64,000 nucleotides of DNA from Nitrospira defluvii (GTDB taxonomy: Bacteria; Nitrospirota; Nitrospiria; Nitrospirales; Nitrospiraceae). Shown here piece by piece: positions 17,206-25,682 of the stretch (positions within the stretch are counted from its first letter, which is position 1; every line of letters starts with the position of its first letter). The stretch spans positions 242,348-306,347 of the forward strand of contig WYAX01000020.1 in NCBI GenBank assembly GCA_011525625.1, written 5' to 3'. A model generated the notes under the pieces. The model had not been told where the DNA came from. It ran no database searches and saw nothing but the letters and a program-made list of their open reading frames with translations. Position numbers and translations under genes: made by a program.

Positions 17206-18102
17206 TCACTGGCGTCCTGGTTCATCCGTCAGGTAACGGGCGGCGTCGGCCATGCGGATCGTCGCGCCGGTGCGGAGCTCGGCGAACACGTCGTCCAGCC
17301 GCTTGCGTCGCTTTTCGGCCAGCAATTCCTGCCGGAGGCGTTCGCGGGTGGCTTGATCCGCCTGCAGAATTTCCGGCTCCAGCGGACTCACCTTGATGAG
17401 GTAGTAGCCCTTGTCGGTCTTGATCGGATCGCTCAGCATCCCGGGGTGCATGGAAGGAATCAAGGCATCGAGTTCCGGCTCCAGTAAGCCTCTGCGATAG
17501 GGTCCTAGGTCTCCGCCCTTGGCGCGGCTTCGCTCGTCGATCGAATACCGCAGGGCGAACCGGGTGAAGTTACCGCCCGCTTCCACCTGGCGTTTGAGGT
17601 CTCTGGCGGCGTAGACGTTCGGCAGCAGCATGACCGAGACTTGCACCTTGGGATTGGCCAGAAGTTGGTTGGCATGTTTTTCGAGGTACGCATCCAATTC
17701 TTCTTTGGAGATCTCCACCTTCGTCTTGATCCGGTCCTTCAGCAATTCATCAAGAATCAACTGTTCGCGGTATCGCAACGTTTTCTCGCGGATGTCATCC
17801 GATTGATCGATCCCCTGCTTGCGCGCCTCCTGCATCAGCAACTCGCGCATGATCAATTCATCGAGAAACCGGCGTTTCCCGCCTTCTTTTTCGTAACGGG
17901 CCCGAGTGGCCTGGGACAGTTCCTCCCACCGGATGTCGAACTCGGCCTGGGTGATGGAGCGTCCGTTGATCATGGCGATCACCGGCTCTTCCTGCGGCGG
18001 TTCCGCACAGCCGGACAGCGAGCCGAGTGCGTAGAACGCCAACGCGGCGCCGGTCAGTCGAAGGTGCCGATGAGAATGATGCGTGGTCTGCCGTGACGTC
18101 AT
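17206..18102 (-). CDS. PpiC-type peptidyl-prolyl isomerase lipoprotein
   Basis: A 298-residue foldase with a lipobox LSGC (Cys near residue 32), so probably lipid-anchored in the periplasm. The N-terminal helical domain reads VIAMINGRSITQAEFDIRWEEL and FLDELIMRELLMQEARKQG. The parvulin domain has VQVSVMLLPNVYAARDLKRQVEAGGNFTRFALRYSIDE, AKGGDLGPYRRGLL, and DPIKTDKGYYLIKV. It precedes surA in the same direction with about 110 bp between, so two related foldases are encoded in tandem. It is PrsA/SurA-like in plan rather than a clear orthologue of either. Confidence 0.87.
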   Translation of the reverse strand: MTSRQTTHHSHRHLRLTGAALAFYALGSLSGCAEPPQEEPVIAMINGRSITQAEFDIRWEELSQATRARYEKEGGKRRFLDELIMRELLMQEARKQGIDQSDDIREKTLRYREQLILDELLKDRIKTKVEISKEELDAYLEKHANQLLANPKVQVSVMLLPNVYAARDLKRQVEAGGNFTRFALRYSIDERSRAKGGDLGPYRRGLLEPELDALIPSMHPGMLSDPIKTDKGYYLIKVSPLEPEILQADQATRERLRQELLAEKRRKRLDDVFAELRTGATIRMADAARYLTDEPGRQ

Positions 18103-18131
18103 GCGGTCGGGGAATGCATCCTGTGCGAGGA

Positions 18132-21100
18132 TCAGGGTGAGCCTGTCTTCGGCCCTTGGTTGTTGGTACCACAGACGTGGAGGGTTTGCAAGGTTGCGTT
18201 GAGTTCCGGAAAGACCAAACTCCAGTCGTCATGCGGCATCTGGAGTTCAAACGACAGCGGCGACAAAAATCGCAATCGACGTTTGTATCGGTCCATGAGC
18301 GTGTGCACGGCGATTTCCGGCACCGTGGCTTTGGGATCGAAGGTGATCACGACGGCGTGCGGCTGCTCGACGACGGAGCTCAGGCGCAACTGTTTGGCCA
18401 GGAGGCGGATCTGCATGAGTTCGAACAGTCGCTCGACCGGATCCGGTGGATGGCCATAGCGGTCTTCGATCTCTCCGTGCAGGAGGGCCAGGTCGCCGAG
18501 TTGGCCGCAGGACGACAGGCGTTTGTAGAGTGACAGGCGTTGATGACTATCGGCCACGTAGTCCTCGGGAATGTAGGCGGAGACACTGAGTCGCAGTTCC
18601 GGATCCGGCTCTTCCTCCACCACCTGGCCTCTCAGGCGTTGTACGGCCTGTTCGACCATTTGCAGGTAGAGATCGAGACCGATGGCGGCGATATGGCCCG
18701 ATTGCTGTTTGCCGAGCAGGTTGCCGGCTCCGCGAATTTCCAGGTCCGCCGCGGCGATGCGAAAACCCGATCCCAGTTCGGTAAATTGCTGGATGGCCGT
18801 GAGCCGCTTTTGCGCATCTTCCGACAGGTTGCCTTCATCCGGTACCAGGAAATAGGCGTAGGCTTGCTCGCCGCCCCGCCCCACCCGGCCGCGCAGCTGA
18901 TAGAGCTGGGCCAGGCCAAACGTATCGGCGCGATTGACGATGATCGTATTGGCCGTCGGCACATCGATCCCGGATTGAATGATGGCGGACGCGATCAGAA
19001 TGTCCGCCTCCCGGTGGAAAAATTTCAGCATGACGGCTTCCAACGGTTTGGAATCCATCTGGCCGTGCGCCATGACGATGCGCGCCTCCGGCACCAATTC
19101 CTGGAGCCAGGCGCCCATCCGCTCCATGGTCTCCACGCGATTGTGGACGAAGTAGGTTTGTCCGCCGCGGCCGAGCTCGCGGAGAATCGCTTCGCGGATG
19201 GCCTTTTCGCTGAAGCGGAGCACCTGCGTGCGGATCGCCAGTCGTCCGGACGGCGGGGTATTGATGATCGAGAGGTCGCGCACGCTGGTCATGGTCATTT
19301 GCAGGGTGCGGGGAATCGGCGTGGCCGTCAGGGTCAACACATCGACCTGCGTGCGCAACTGCTTGAGGCGCTCCTTGTGCTTCACGCCGAACCATTGTTC
19401 CTCGTCGATGATCACGAGGCCGAGGTTGCGAAACTGCACGTCCTTCTGGAGGAGCCGGTGGGTGCCGATTAAGATGTCGACCAGGCCGGCCGCGGTGTCT
19501 TTAATAATGGCTTTCGTCTCCTTCGGAGACTGAAACCGGGAAATCAGCCCCACACGGGTCGGAAAAGGGGCGAACCGTTCCGCAAAATTATCGTAATGCT
19601 GATGGGCAAGCAGAGTGGTGGGCACCAGCACGGCAACCTGCCTGTTTTCTTCAACGGCCTTGAAGGCGGCCCGCATGGCGACCTCGGTCTTCCCGTAACC
19701 CACATCCCCGCAGACCAGGCGATCCATCGGTTTCGTGGAAGCCAGGTCGTGGGTGATGTCCTCGATGGCCTTCCGTTGGTCGGGTGTTTCCTCGTATTCG
19801 AACGCGGCCTCGAACTCGTGGTAGAGCGTGCTGTCTTTGCCGTACGACGTGCGATGGACCAGTTCCCGGTTGGCGTAGAGATCGACGAGCTCGTGCGCCA
19901 TTTCTTCGATGTCTTTCTTGACCTTCGCGGTCGTTTTCGCCCAACTGGTCCCGCCGAGCCGGTCGAGTCGAGGCACATGCGCGTCGGCACCTGCGTACCG
20001 TTGAACGTGATTCAACCGGTCGAGCGGCACATAGAGCTTGTCCGTTCCGGCGAATTCGAGCACCAGAAAATCGCTGTCGAAGTCCTGCACCGAGAGTCGG
20101 CGCAACCCCTGATATTTCGCGATGCCGTACTGCACGTGCACGACAAAATCGCCGACGCTCAGATCCTCCAATGACGAGAGGAAGGTGGCGGCCTTGCTTT
20201 TGTGTTGCGGCTTGTGGCGGGTACCCTTCGCAAACAGTTCTTCCTCGGTCAGCACGACCAGGCGCAGCTCAGGCGAAAGAAAGCCGGCGGACACGTCGCC
20301 GTTCAAGACCGAGAACGGGGCCTTCTGCGCGCCGCCGGCGGACAGAGCGGAAGGCTTCCATTCCACCGCGGGCCGGTCATGCTCACCGAACAGCGCGAGC
20401 AATCGGCCGACCTGGCCTTGGCTGCGGGCGACCAGGACGACCGGGCCGCCTTCGCGTAAACGGTCGAGCACGTCCAACGTATGGCTGAAGGCGGTGCCGC
20501 GCTGGCCCAGTCCCACACTCGCCGGGGTTTGCGCGGGACAGGTGATCACCGGCTCCCAACTCGCGTCCGGGGCGGTGACCGGCTCAAGGGCGAGCGTCGC
20601 ACAGCCTTTGGTCGCGGCGAGGATTTGCTCCCAGGTGAGATAGAGCTGATCCGGCGTCGGATACGGGTTCGGGTCGGAGCGATCTTCATGACGTAAGAAG
20701 CCTTCTTCGACGACCTGCCAACATTCGGCCGTGTGGGCCTTGAGGGTGTTGGGTTGATCCAGCACCAGCACCGGGGGCTGCGGGAAATAATCCAGCAGGC
20801 TATCCATCGTGCCGTAGACGGAGGGGGCGTGCCATTCGGCATCGGCGGCGAGTGGCGCAAGGGCATCGGGCGCGTCTTCCGAGCGGATGAGCTCTCGCGC
20901 GGGCAACACCCAGGCCTGCTTGATCTTGTCGGTCGATTTTTGTGTGGCCGGATCGAAAAAGCGGATCGATTCGATGGTGTCGCCAAGAAATTCCACGCGC
21001 AGTGGATCGGGATACGCGGTCGAGTAGATATCGACGATCCCGCCGCGGATGCTGAACTCGCCGGGAATTTCCACGACCGACCCTTTGCGATAGCCCAGGC

Positions 21101-21605
21101 GCAGCAGGCCGGACACGAGTGGTTCTCGCTCCAGCGATCCGTTGGGTTGAAAGCAGAGTAGGGCATCGGTGAAGACCAGCGCCGGCAGCACGCGCTGGGT
21201 CAACGCCGGAACGGAGGTAAACAGCACCGTGCGGGCGGTCGTGCAGAGCCGGTGCAGCGTCTGCATGCGGCGGGCGACCAAATCGATGTGAGGGACGGTC
21301 GATTCATAGGGCAAGGTTTCCCACTTCGGGAAGAGCGCGAGGTCATCCCCTGATTGCCCGCACAGGGTGCGATAAAAGAGCGTGTCTCGATAGAGGCGCT
21401 CCGCCTCGTCGTCGGTCTTGGTGACGACCAGCCAGGAGCGGTCTGCCAGCGGTTGCGAGGGCACGCTCTGTGTAAGCAGCGCGAGGCCGAAGCCGGTCGT
21501 CGAGCCGTGTAATCCCATGAGACAGGGTTTGCCCGACCCGGTATGAAGGGCTTCTCGCACAGGCGCGAGCCAGGTTGTGAGATGCAATGGCGTGACAGGC
21601 GGCAC
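18132..21605 (-). CDS. mfd: Transcription-repair coupling factor Mfd
   Basis: About 1157 residues, the usual Mfd size. The UvrB-like N-terminal part comes first, then the RNA-polymerase-interaction domain (SVGDFVVHVQYGIAKYQGL). The RecG-like translocase follows, with Walker A GDVGYGKTEVA, motif II DEEQWFG, motif III TATPIPRTLQ and the Q-rich motif VI LYQLRGRVGRG. The TRCF domain ends the protein. Mfd displaces RNA polymerase stalled at lesions and recruits UvrA. The GTG at 21605 has TAAGGAT five bases upstream, overlapping the rfaE2 stop, so it is preferred to the in-frame ATG at 21716, which lies inside rfaE2. Confidence 0.96.
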   Translation of the reverse strand: MPPVTPLHLTTWLAPVREALHTGSGKPCLMGLHGSTTGFGLALLTQSVPSQPLADRSWLVVTKTDDEAERLYRDTLFYRTLCGQSGDDLALFPKWETLPYESTVPHIDLVARRMQTLHRLCTTARTVLFTSVPALTQRVLPALVFTDALLCFQPNGSLEREPLVSGLLRLGYRKGSVVEIPGEFSIRGGIVDIYSTAYPDPLRVEFLGDTIESIRFFDPATQKSTDKIKQAWVLPARELIRSEDAPDALAPLAADAEWHAPSVYGTMDSLLDYFPQPPVLVLDQPNTLKAHTAECWQVVEEGFLRHEDRSDPNPYPTPDQLYLTWEQILAATKGCATLALEPVTAPDASWEPVITCPAQTPASVGLGQRGTAFSHTLDVLDRLREGGPVVLVARSQGQVGRLLALFGEHDRPAVEWKPSALSAGGAQKAPFSVLNGDVSAGFLSPELRLVVLTEEELFAKGTRHKPQHKSKAATFLSSLEDLSVGDFVVHVQYGIAKYQGLRRLSVQDFDSDFLVLEFAGTDKLYVPLDRLNHVQRYAGADAHVPRLDRLGGTSWAKTTAKVKKDIEEMAHELVDLYANRELVHRTSYGKDSTLYHEFEAAFEYEETPDQRKAIEDITHDLASTKPMDRLVCGDVGYGKTEVAMRAAFKAVEENRQVAVLVPTTLLAHQHYDNFAERFAPFPTRVGLISRFQSPKETKAIIKDTAAGLVDILIGTHRLLQKDVQFRNLGLVIIDEEQWFGVKHKERLKQLRTQVDVLTLTATPIPRTLQMTMTSVRDLSIINTPPSGRLAIRTQVLRFSEKAIREAILRELGRGGQTYFVHNRVETMERMGAWLQELVPEARIVMAHGQMDSKPLEAVMLKFFHREADILIASAIIQSGIDVPTANTIIVNRADTFGLAQLYQLRGRVGRGGEQAYAYFLVPDEGNLSEDAQKRLTAIQQFTELGSGFRIAAADLEIRGAGNLLGKQQSGHIAAIGLDLYLQMVEQAVQRLRGQVVEEEPDPELRLSVSAYIPEDYVADSHQRLSLYKRLSSCGQLGDLALLHGEIEDRYGHPPDPVERLFELMQIRLLAKQLRLSSVVEQPHAVVITFDPKATVPEIAVHTLMDRYKRRLRFLSPLSFELQMPHDDWSLVFPELNATLQTLHVCGTNNQGPKTGSP

Positions 21606-21612
21606 GGGATCC

Positions 21613-22095
21613 TTAGGCGTTGGTGGCGCGAATGCGTTGTACGAGTGTGGTGGTTGAGACACCGGGGACGAGCGGGATGGTTTGGACGCGTCCGCCCCGT
21701 GCTTCGACCGTCTCACGGCCGACGATCCGGTCGATCGGCCAGTCGCCGCCCTTGACCAGAATATCCGGCTGAAGGGACGTGATCAGGGCACCGGGATCCG
21801 GCTCGGGAAAAATCACCACGTAGTCCACACAGGCCAATGCCGCGAGGACCTCGGCCCGCTGGACATCGGGCACGATGGGGCGGCCAGGGCCTTTGCTCAG
21901 GGCGCGTACGGAGGCATCGGAATTCACCCCGACGACCAGTACCTCACCGAGGTCCCGGGCTGCCTGCAGATAGCGCACATGGCCGATATGCATGAGGTCA
22001 AAGCAGCCGTTTGTGAAGACGACACGGTGCTGCTGCCGACGGTGTTCCGCCAGCAGGGAAGCCAGTTCTTCTCGCGTGGTCACTTTTGTGGGCAT
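21613..22095 (-). CDS. rfaE2: D-glycero-beta-D-manno-heptose 1-phosphate adenylyltransferase
   Basis: A 160-residue cytidylyltransferase-fold enzyme that makes ADP-heptose for the LPS inner core. Diagnostic residues: VVFTNGCFDLMHIGHVRYL (the nucleotide-binding HxGH), VGVNSDASVRALSKGPGRPI, DPGALITSLQPDILVKGGDW, and VPGVSTTTLVQRI. It is the separate C-terminal half of HldE; no kinase half lies in this window. ATG 22095 gives the standard N-terminus; the open frame further upstream runs antisense to dinB. Together with gmhA at 25049 it places two heptose-pathway genes in one block. Confidence 0.95.
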   Translation of the reverse strand: MPTKVTTREELASLLAEHRRQQHRVVFTNGCFDLMHIGHVRYLQAARDLGEVLVVGVNSDASVRALSKGPGRPIVPDVQRAEVLAALACVDYVVIFPEPDPGALITSLQPDILVKGGDWPIDRIVGRETVEARGGRVQTIPLVPGVSTTTLVQRIRATNA

Positions 22096-22187
22096 GATGG
22101 TCGGTGTCGATTCAGAGGTGCATCTTAGCAGGATGGGGAAAAAGTCCGCCACCTCGAAACCATGATGACCTCGCCGCGCCGGACGAA

Positions 22188-23381
22188 CTACTCTTTCGTG
22201 CGGCGTGGACGTGTCGCAGCGCCGTCCTTGCCTTGCGGCAGTCCCCCGAGGCGAATCACGCCGGTGCCATGCCGCTCGATCAATCGGTCGAGCACCGCGA
22301 CCGCGTCGCGTTGGCGCCGGTCGAAGAGCGGTTCCGGAGCCGTCGCGAGGTCCGACAGACCGAGTCCGACCAGACGGTAGCGCGATCGCGGCTGTACAAG
22401 AGCGGTGAGCGCAAGGCGAATGTCCGGCCACATGTCGGGATCATAATTGAGCGGCGTCGCGAACGTCCGTTGCCGCGTCGTGAGGTGAAAGTGCGAATCT
22501 TTCAGTTTCACCGTGAAGGCGCCGGCAGCCAGCCCTTCCCGCCGGAGATCGTGCGCGAGCGTTTCAAGGAATCCGTGAACGATCGGTTCCAGGACGGCCG
22601 GATCGTTCGTGTCTTCCTCGAAGGTCGTCTCATGGCTCACGCTTTTGGCTGCACGGTCCGGCACCACGGGGTCCGAATCGAGGCCGCGGGCGAGCGCTTG
22701 TAATGCAGCCAGACGCGTGCCGAACAGATGCGTGAGCGATGATGCAAAACACGGCGCCAGCAGATCGCCGACCGTATGGACCCCGAGTCGCTCGACGGCT
22801 TCCGTTGACTTCGGACCCATCCCGGGCAGGGAACGAATCGGCAGGGGGGCGAGAAAGGTCGCCTCGGTCCCGGGTTCAATCACGGCCAGGCCGTCGGGTT
22901 TATGGGTATCGGCGGCGATCTTGGCGACGGTTTTTCCGGAAGCCAGGGCGATCGTGCAGGTCAATCCGGTCGTGTCGAGAATGGCGGCTTTGAGGGCCAG
23001 TCCCAACGCCCGGGGATCGGGATGGCGCGTCTGCAGCCTGGTGGTGTCTGTGTAAAACTCGTCGATGCTCGTCCATTCGGTTTCAGGAAAGAAGCGGGTC
23101 GTGATGTCCTGCAGGTTGCCGTGGAGACGTGCATAAAGCGGGCGATTGGGCGGCACCAGCATCAATTGGGGGCAGAGGCGCATGGCCTGAATGGTCGGCA
23201 TGGCGGATCGAACGCCGAACCGCCTGACGGCGTAACTGGCGGCGGCAATGATGCCACGCGGCGGCGGGCCGCCGACTGCAACCGGTTTTCCGGCGAGCGA
23301 GGGGTCGGCGAGGACCGCGGCGGAGGCAAACATCGCGTCGATGTCACCAAAAAGAATTTGGCGGGTCCATCGTGCGGACAT
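22188..23381 (-). CDS. dinB: DNA polymerase IV (Y-family)
   Basis: A 397-residue translesion polymerase. Catalytic carboxylates are visible in GDIDAMFASAAV and SIDEFYTDTT (usually SIDExYLD), with AAASYAVRRFGVRSAMPTIQA and the helix-hairpin-helix LPIRSLPGMGPKSTEAVERLG. The little-finger region follows (SHETTFEEDTND). Substitutions such as Met and Ala where DMDAFFASVE is usual are mild. The C-terminus ends in a basic tail without an obvious sliding-clamp motif. It begins six bases after the SprT-like gene and is separated from rfaE2 by about 90 bp. Confidence 0.92.
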   Translation of the reverse strand: MSARWTRQILFGDIDAMFASAAVLADPSLAGKPVAVGGPPPRGIIAAASYAVRRFGVRSAMPTIQAMRLCPQLMLVPPNRPLYARLHGNLQDITTRFFPETEWTSIDEFYTDTTRLQTRHPDPRALGLALKAAILDTTGLTCTIALASGKTVAKIAADTHKPDGLAVIEPGTEATFLAPLPIRSLPGMGPKSTEAVERLGVHTVGDLLAPCFASSLTHLFGTRLAALQALARGLDSDPVVPDRAAKSVSHETTFEEDTNDPAVLEPIVHGFLETLAHDLRREGLAAGAFTVKLKDSHFHLTTRQRTFATPLNYDPDMWPDIRLALTALVQPRSRYRLVGLGLSDLATAPEPLFDRRQRDAVAVLDRLIERHGTGVIRLGGLPQGKDGAATRPRRTKE

Positions 23382-23387
23382 GAGGGC

Positions 23388-24011
23388 TTATCCCCTTTGG
23401 AACGGCAGGTCGAATTGCCGGTTGGCCGAAGGGACGGATAACGGAGCGGGCGTCGATACCGGCGGCGACGCCTGTTGAACGACGGTGAGCTCTCGAAGCG
23501 GGCCGCGGCAGGCTCCGCACAAATGCCGGCGTGGTTGGATGCTCCGGCGATGTCGCCGGTAGATGGATCCGCAGTGTTGGCAGCACCAGGCGTATTTGGC
23601 CAGGGCCGCCACGGCGGTGCCGAGCGAATGATACAGCGTGATGCCGAGCCCCTCCTGGTTCATGCGTGCCATCATGCGGCGAAAGTCAGGTCCATGGTTC
23701 GGGCGGCGTTTCAGAATGTCGTACTGCCACTGGTGAATCATTTCATGCGCCAGGGTCACGATCGTGTCGCGTTCTGGCTCCGGGCCACTGTCCTGTAGCA
23801 AGACCGACGACAGCCTGATGCAGCGGCGTGGTGCACGTTCATCTATCGTCTGAGGAATGCTGTGCCGCGGTCCGACCCGGCAGACAAACATCCCCGCGGA
23901 AGAGGTCAGGCGACGACTCCATTCAATGGAGATGGGCGGAAGAGCGCCGTGGAAATACCGATGATTGAGCTCGGTCCAGATGGTGAGCAGCGATTCGGGG
24001 TTAGGCGACAT
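23388..24011 (-). CDS. SprT-like zinc metalloprotease-domain protein
   Basis: A 207-residue protein with the SprT/Spartan fold. It begins LLTIWTELNHRYFHGALPPISIEWSRRL, has the zinc-protease motif VTLAHEMIHQWQYD (HExxH) with a third His in PNHGPDFRRMMARM, and ends with a zinc ribbon (CCQHCGSIYRR ... CGACRGPL). Eukaryotic Spartan degrades DNA-protein crosslinks; bacterial SprT proteins are poorly characterised. Its place directly before dinB is consistent with a link to lesion bypass, an inference from context only. ATG 24011 is chosen because longer starts run into the neighbouring gene. Confidence 0.85.
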   Translation of the reverse strand: MSPNPESLLTIWTELNHRYFHGALPPISIEWSRRLTSSAGMFVCRVGPRHSIPQTIDERAPRRCIRLSSVLLQDSGPEPERDTIVTLAHEMIHQWQYDILKRRPNHGPDFRRMMARMNQEGLGITLYHSLGTAVAALAKYAWCCQHCGSIYRRHRRSIQPRRHLCGACRGPLRELTVVQQASPPVSTPAPLSVPSANRQFDLPFQRG

Positions 24012-24066
24012 GGTACTCACAGGATCAGTCGACTGCCGACGATGCGAGAGGCACGAGCGTGCTGCT

Positions 24067-25098
24067 TCAGCGGCCGGATAACTCTTCGAGGACCGCGGCA
24101 GCCAAGAGCGGCACCATGATTTCGTGATGGCCGGTGAGCGCGTATCCCTTGCCGCCCTTTTGGGTCGGTCGGCGCACGACATTGGTCATCGGGCGATAGT
24201 GCGTGAGGAAATCCATGTTGACCGTCGTGATGTTCGTCAACGAGTGGCCAAGGTTCCGCCCCAGCGACACGGCTTTCAGGAACACTTCCGGCAGAATGAC
24301 GGCAGATCCGAGATTGAGGTAGACCCCGCCTTCCATGCCGGAGACCACGGCGGCCAGGCGGCGGAAGTCGAGCAGAGAGCCCGCACCGATTGCCGCGCCA
24401 TCCGCAGAGGGGTGCATGTGGATGATGTCGGTGCCGACCGCCACGTGCACCGTGACGGGGAGGCCCAGTCTGGTCCCGGTGGCCAGCAGGCTGGTCGCTC
24501 GATTCGGAAAGTGCTCTTTGCGCCGGTTGATGTAGAGCCCCAGCGACTCGCCCAGACCCGCGCCCTCTTTCATGCCCAGCGTAATGGCCTCATTGAGCAT
24601 GCGGCCGGTTTCCTCGGCCATGCCGAATCGGCCGGAATCGATTTCCGCATCCACCTCTTCCGACGTGTGGCCCATGAAGGCCAGTTCAAAATCGTGGATG
24701 ATGACCGCGCCGTTCATGGCGAGGGCGGTGACGATGCCGCGTTCCATCAGATCGACGAGCAGCGGGCCCAGGCCGACCTTCACCACATGCGCGCCCATGC
24801 CGACGATCACCGGCCGGCCTTGCCGATGCGCCTTGGCGATGGCCCGCGCTACTTCGCGAAGTGTCTTCACGGCCAGGATGTCCGGCAGGGAATCCAGAAA
24901 TCGCTTGAATGACCGCCCGCTGGTCCAGGCTTTGGCGAAGTTCGAGACCTGTACCTTGCTGTGTCGTCGTTGGAGCGGATAGGTCTTCAGGCGCGAGGCA
25001 TCGATGGGCTTGATGATCGCGGGGGGCGTCGATGATCTCGCGGGTTGCTTACGCCGGGTCGGCAAGAACGTGATCCTCAATGAGTTCGCAGAGCACAT
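24067..25098 (-). CDS. Deoxyhypusine-synthase-superfamily protein, function unknown
   Basis: About 343 residues as drawn. Conserved-looking blocks are IVGMGAHVVKVGLGPLLVDLM, VTALAMNGAVIIHDFELAF, GTDIIHMHPSADGAAIGAGS, GGVYLNLGSAVILPEVFLKA and a terminal HHEIMVPLLAAAVLEEL. The overall order resembles deoxyhypusine synthase (NAD-binding fold, terminal PLLVAE-like strand), but I see no equivalent of its catalytic lysine motif, and eIF5A substrates are not bacterial. The start is uncertain: ATG 25098 overlaps gmhA by 50 bp, and TTG 25065 or a non-standard start near IIKPIDAS would also fit. The product could be a polyamine or NAD-linked enzyme; that is speculation. Confidence 0.55.
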   Translation of the reverse strand: MCSANSLRITFLPTRRKQPARSSTPPAIIKPIDASRLKTYPLQRRHSKVQVSNFAKAWTSGRSFKRFLDSLPDILAVKTLREVARAIAKAHRQGRPVIVGMGAHVVKVGLGPLLVDLMERGIVTALAMNGAVIIHDFELAFMGHTSEEVDAEIDSGRFGMAEETGRMLNEAITLGMKEGAGLGESLGLYINRRKEHFPNRATSLLATGTRLGLPVTVHVAVGTDIIHMHPSADGAAIGAGSLLDFRRLAAVVSGMEGGVYLNLGSAVILPEVFLKAVSLGRNLGHSLTNITTVNMDFLTHYRPMTNVVRRPTQKGGKGYALTGHHEIMVPLLAAAVLEELSGR

Positions 25099-25627
25099 GG
25101 CCCAGCGTGATGTGGCTTTCCTGAATGCGAGCGGTCAACGTCGAAGGAACGACGAAGGCGTAGTCGACCATTCCGGCCAGTTTGCCGCCGGAGCCGCCGG
25201 TCCAGGCGATGGTCGTCAATCCGAGCGCCTTGGCGGTTTCCACACCCTTGAGCACATTGGGGGAGTTGCCGCTGGTGCTGATGGCGATGGCGACGTCGCC
25301 CTGCCGGCCATGCGCCTGCACCTGGCGGGCGAAGAGTTCTTGGAACCCGTAGTCGTTCGCAATACAGGTAATGGCCGCGATATCCGTGGCCAGGGCGATG
25401 GCGGGGAAGGGCGCGCGTTCGCGTTTGTAACGGCCGACGAACTCGGCGGCGATGTGCGCGGCATCCGTCGCGCTGCCGCCGTTGCCGAAGAGCAAGACTT
25501 TATGTCCGGTTCCCAAGGCCTGGCCGATGAGTTGGGCGACCTGGACGATCTTGTCGGCATGGTCCCGGGCGAAGCGCCGCTTGATCTCGGCGCTTTCGTC
25601 GAACGCCTTGAGGGCAAATTCTTTCAT
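25049..25627 (-). CDS. gmhA: D-sedoheptulose 7-phosphate isomerase
   Basis: A 192-residue SIS-domain enzyme catalysing the first step of ADP-heptose synthesis for LPS. Signatures: KVLLFGNGGSATDAAHIAAEFVGRY, ACITCIANDYGF-type segment (AITCIANDYGF), GDVAIAISTSGNSPNVLKG, and ESHITLGHVLCELIE near the C-terminus, which carries the catalytic Glu and His. Length fits GmhA. A near-consensus promoter lies directly upstream, and this is the first gene of the minus-strand block that ends with surA. Confidence 0.96.
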   Translation of the reverse strand: MKEFALKAFDESAEIKRRFARDHADKIVQVAQLIGQALGTGHKVLLFGNGGSATDAAHIAAEFVGRYKRERAPFPAIALATDIAAITCIANDYGFQELFARQVQAHGRQGDVAIAISTSGNSPNVLKGVETAKALGLTTIAWTGGSGGKLAGMVDYAFVVPSTLTARIQESHITLGHVLCELIEDHVLADPA

Positions 25628-25635
25628 CGTGCGGA

Positions 25636-25664
25636 ATTGTAGGGAAGCCCCCGGTCACTGTCAA
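25636..25664 (-). promoter_or_regulatory. Near-consensus promoter of gmhA, leaderless spacing
   Basis: On the minus strand TTGACA (25664 to 25659) and TACAAT (25641 to 25636) are separated by exactly 17 bases. The gmhA ATG begins at 25627, eight bases after the -10 box, so the predicted start of transcription is within about two bases of the ATG. This is the best promoter match in the window and gives the main evidence for leaderless initiation here. Confidence 0.75.
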
Positions 25665-25682
25665 ACGACCCGCCGCCCGGTT

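Noticed and set aside
22096..22431. N-terminal extension of RfaE2
   Set aside because: It is out of family length, antisense-composition-like and overlaps the end of dinB; ATG 22095 gives the standard N-terminus.
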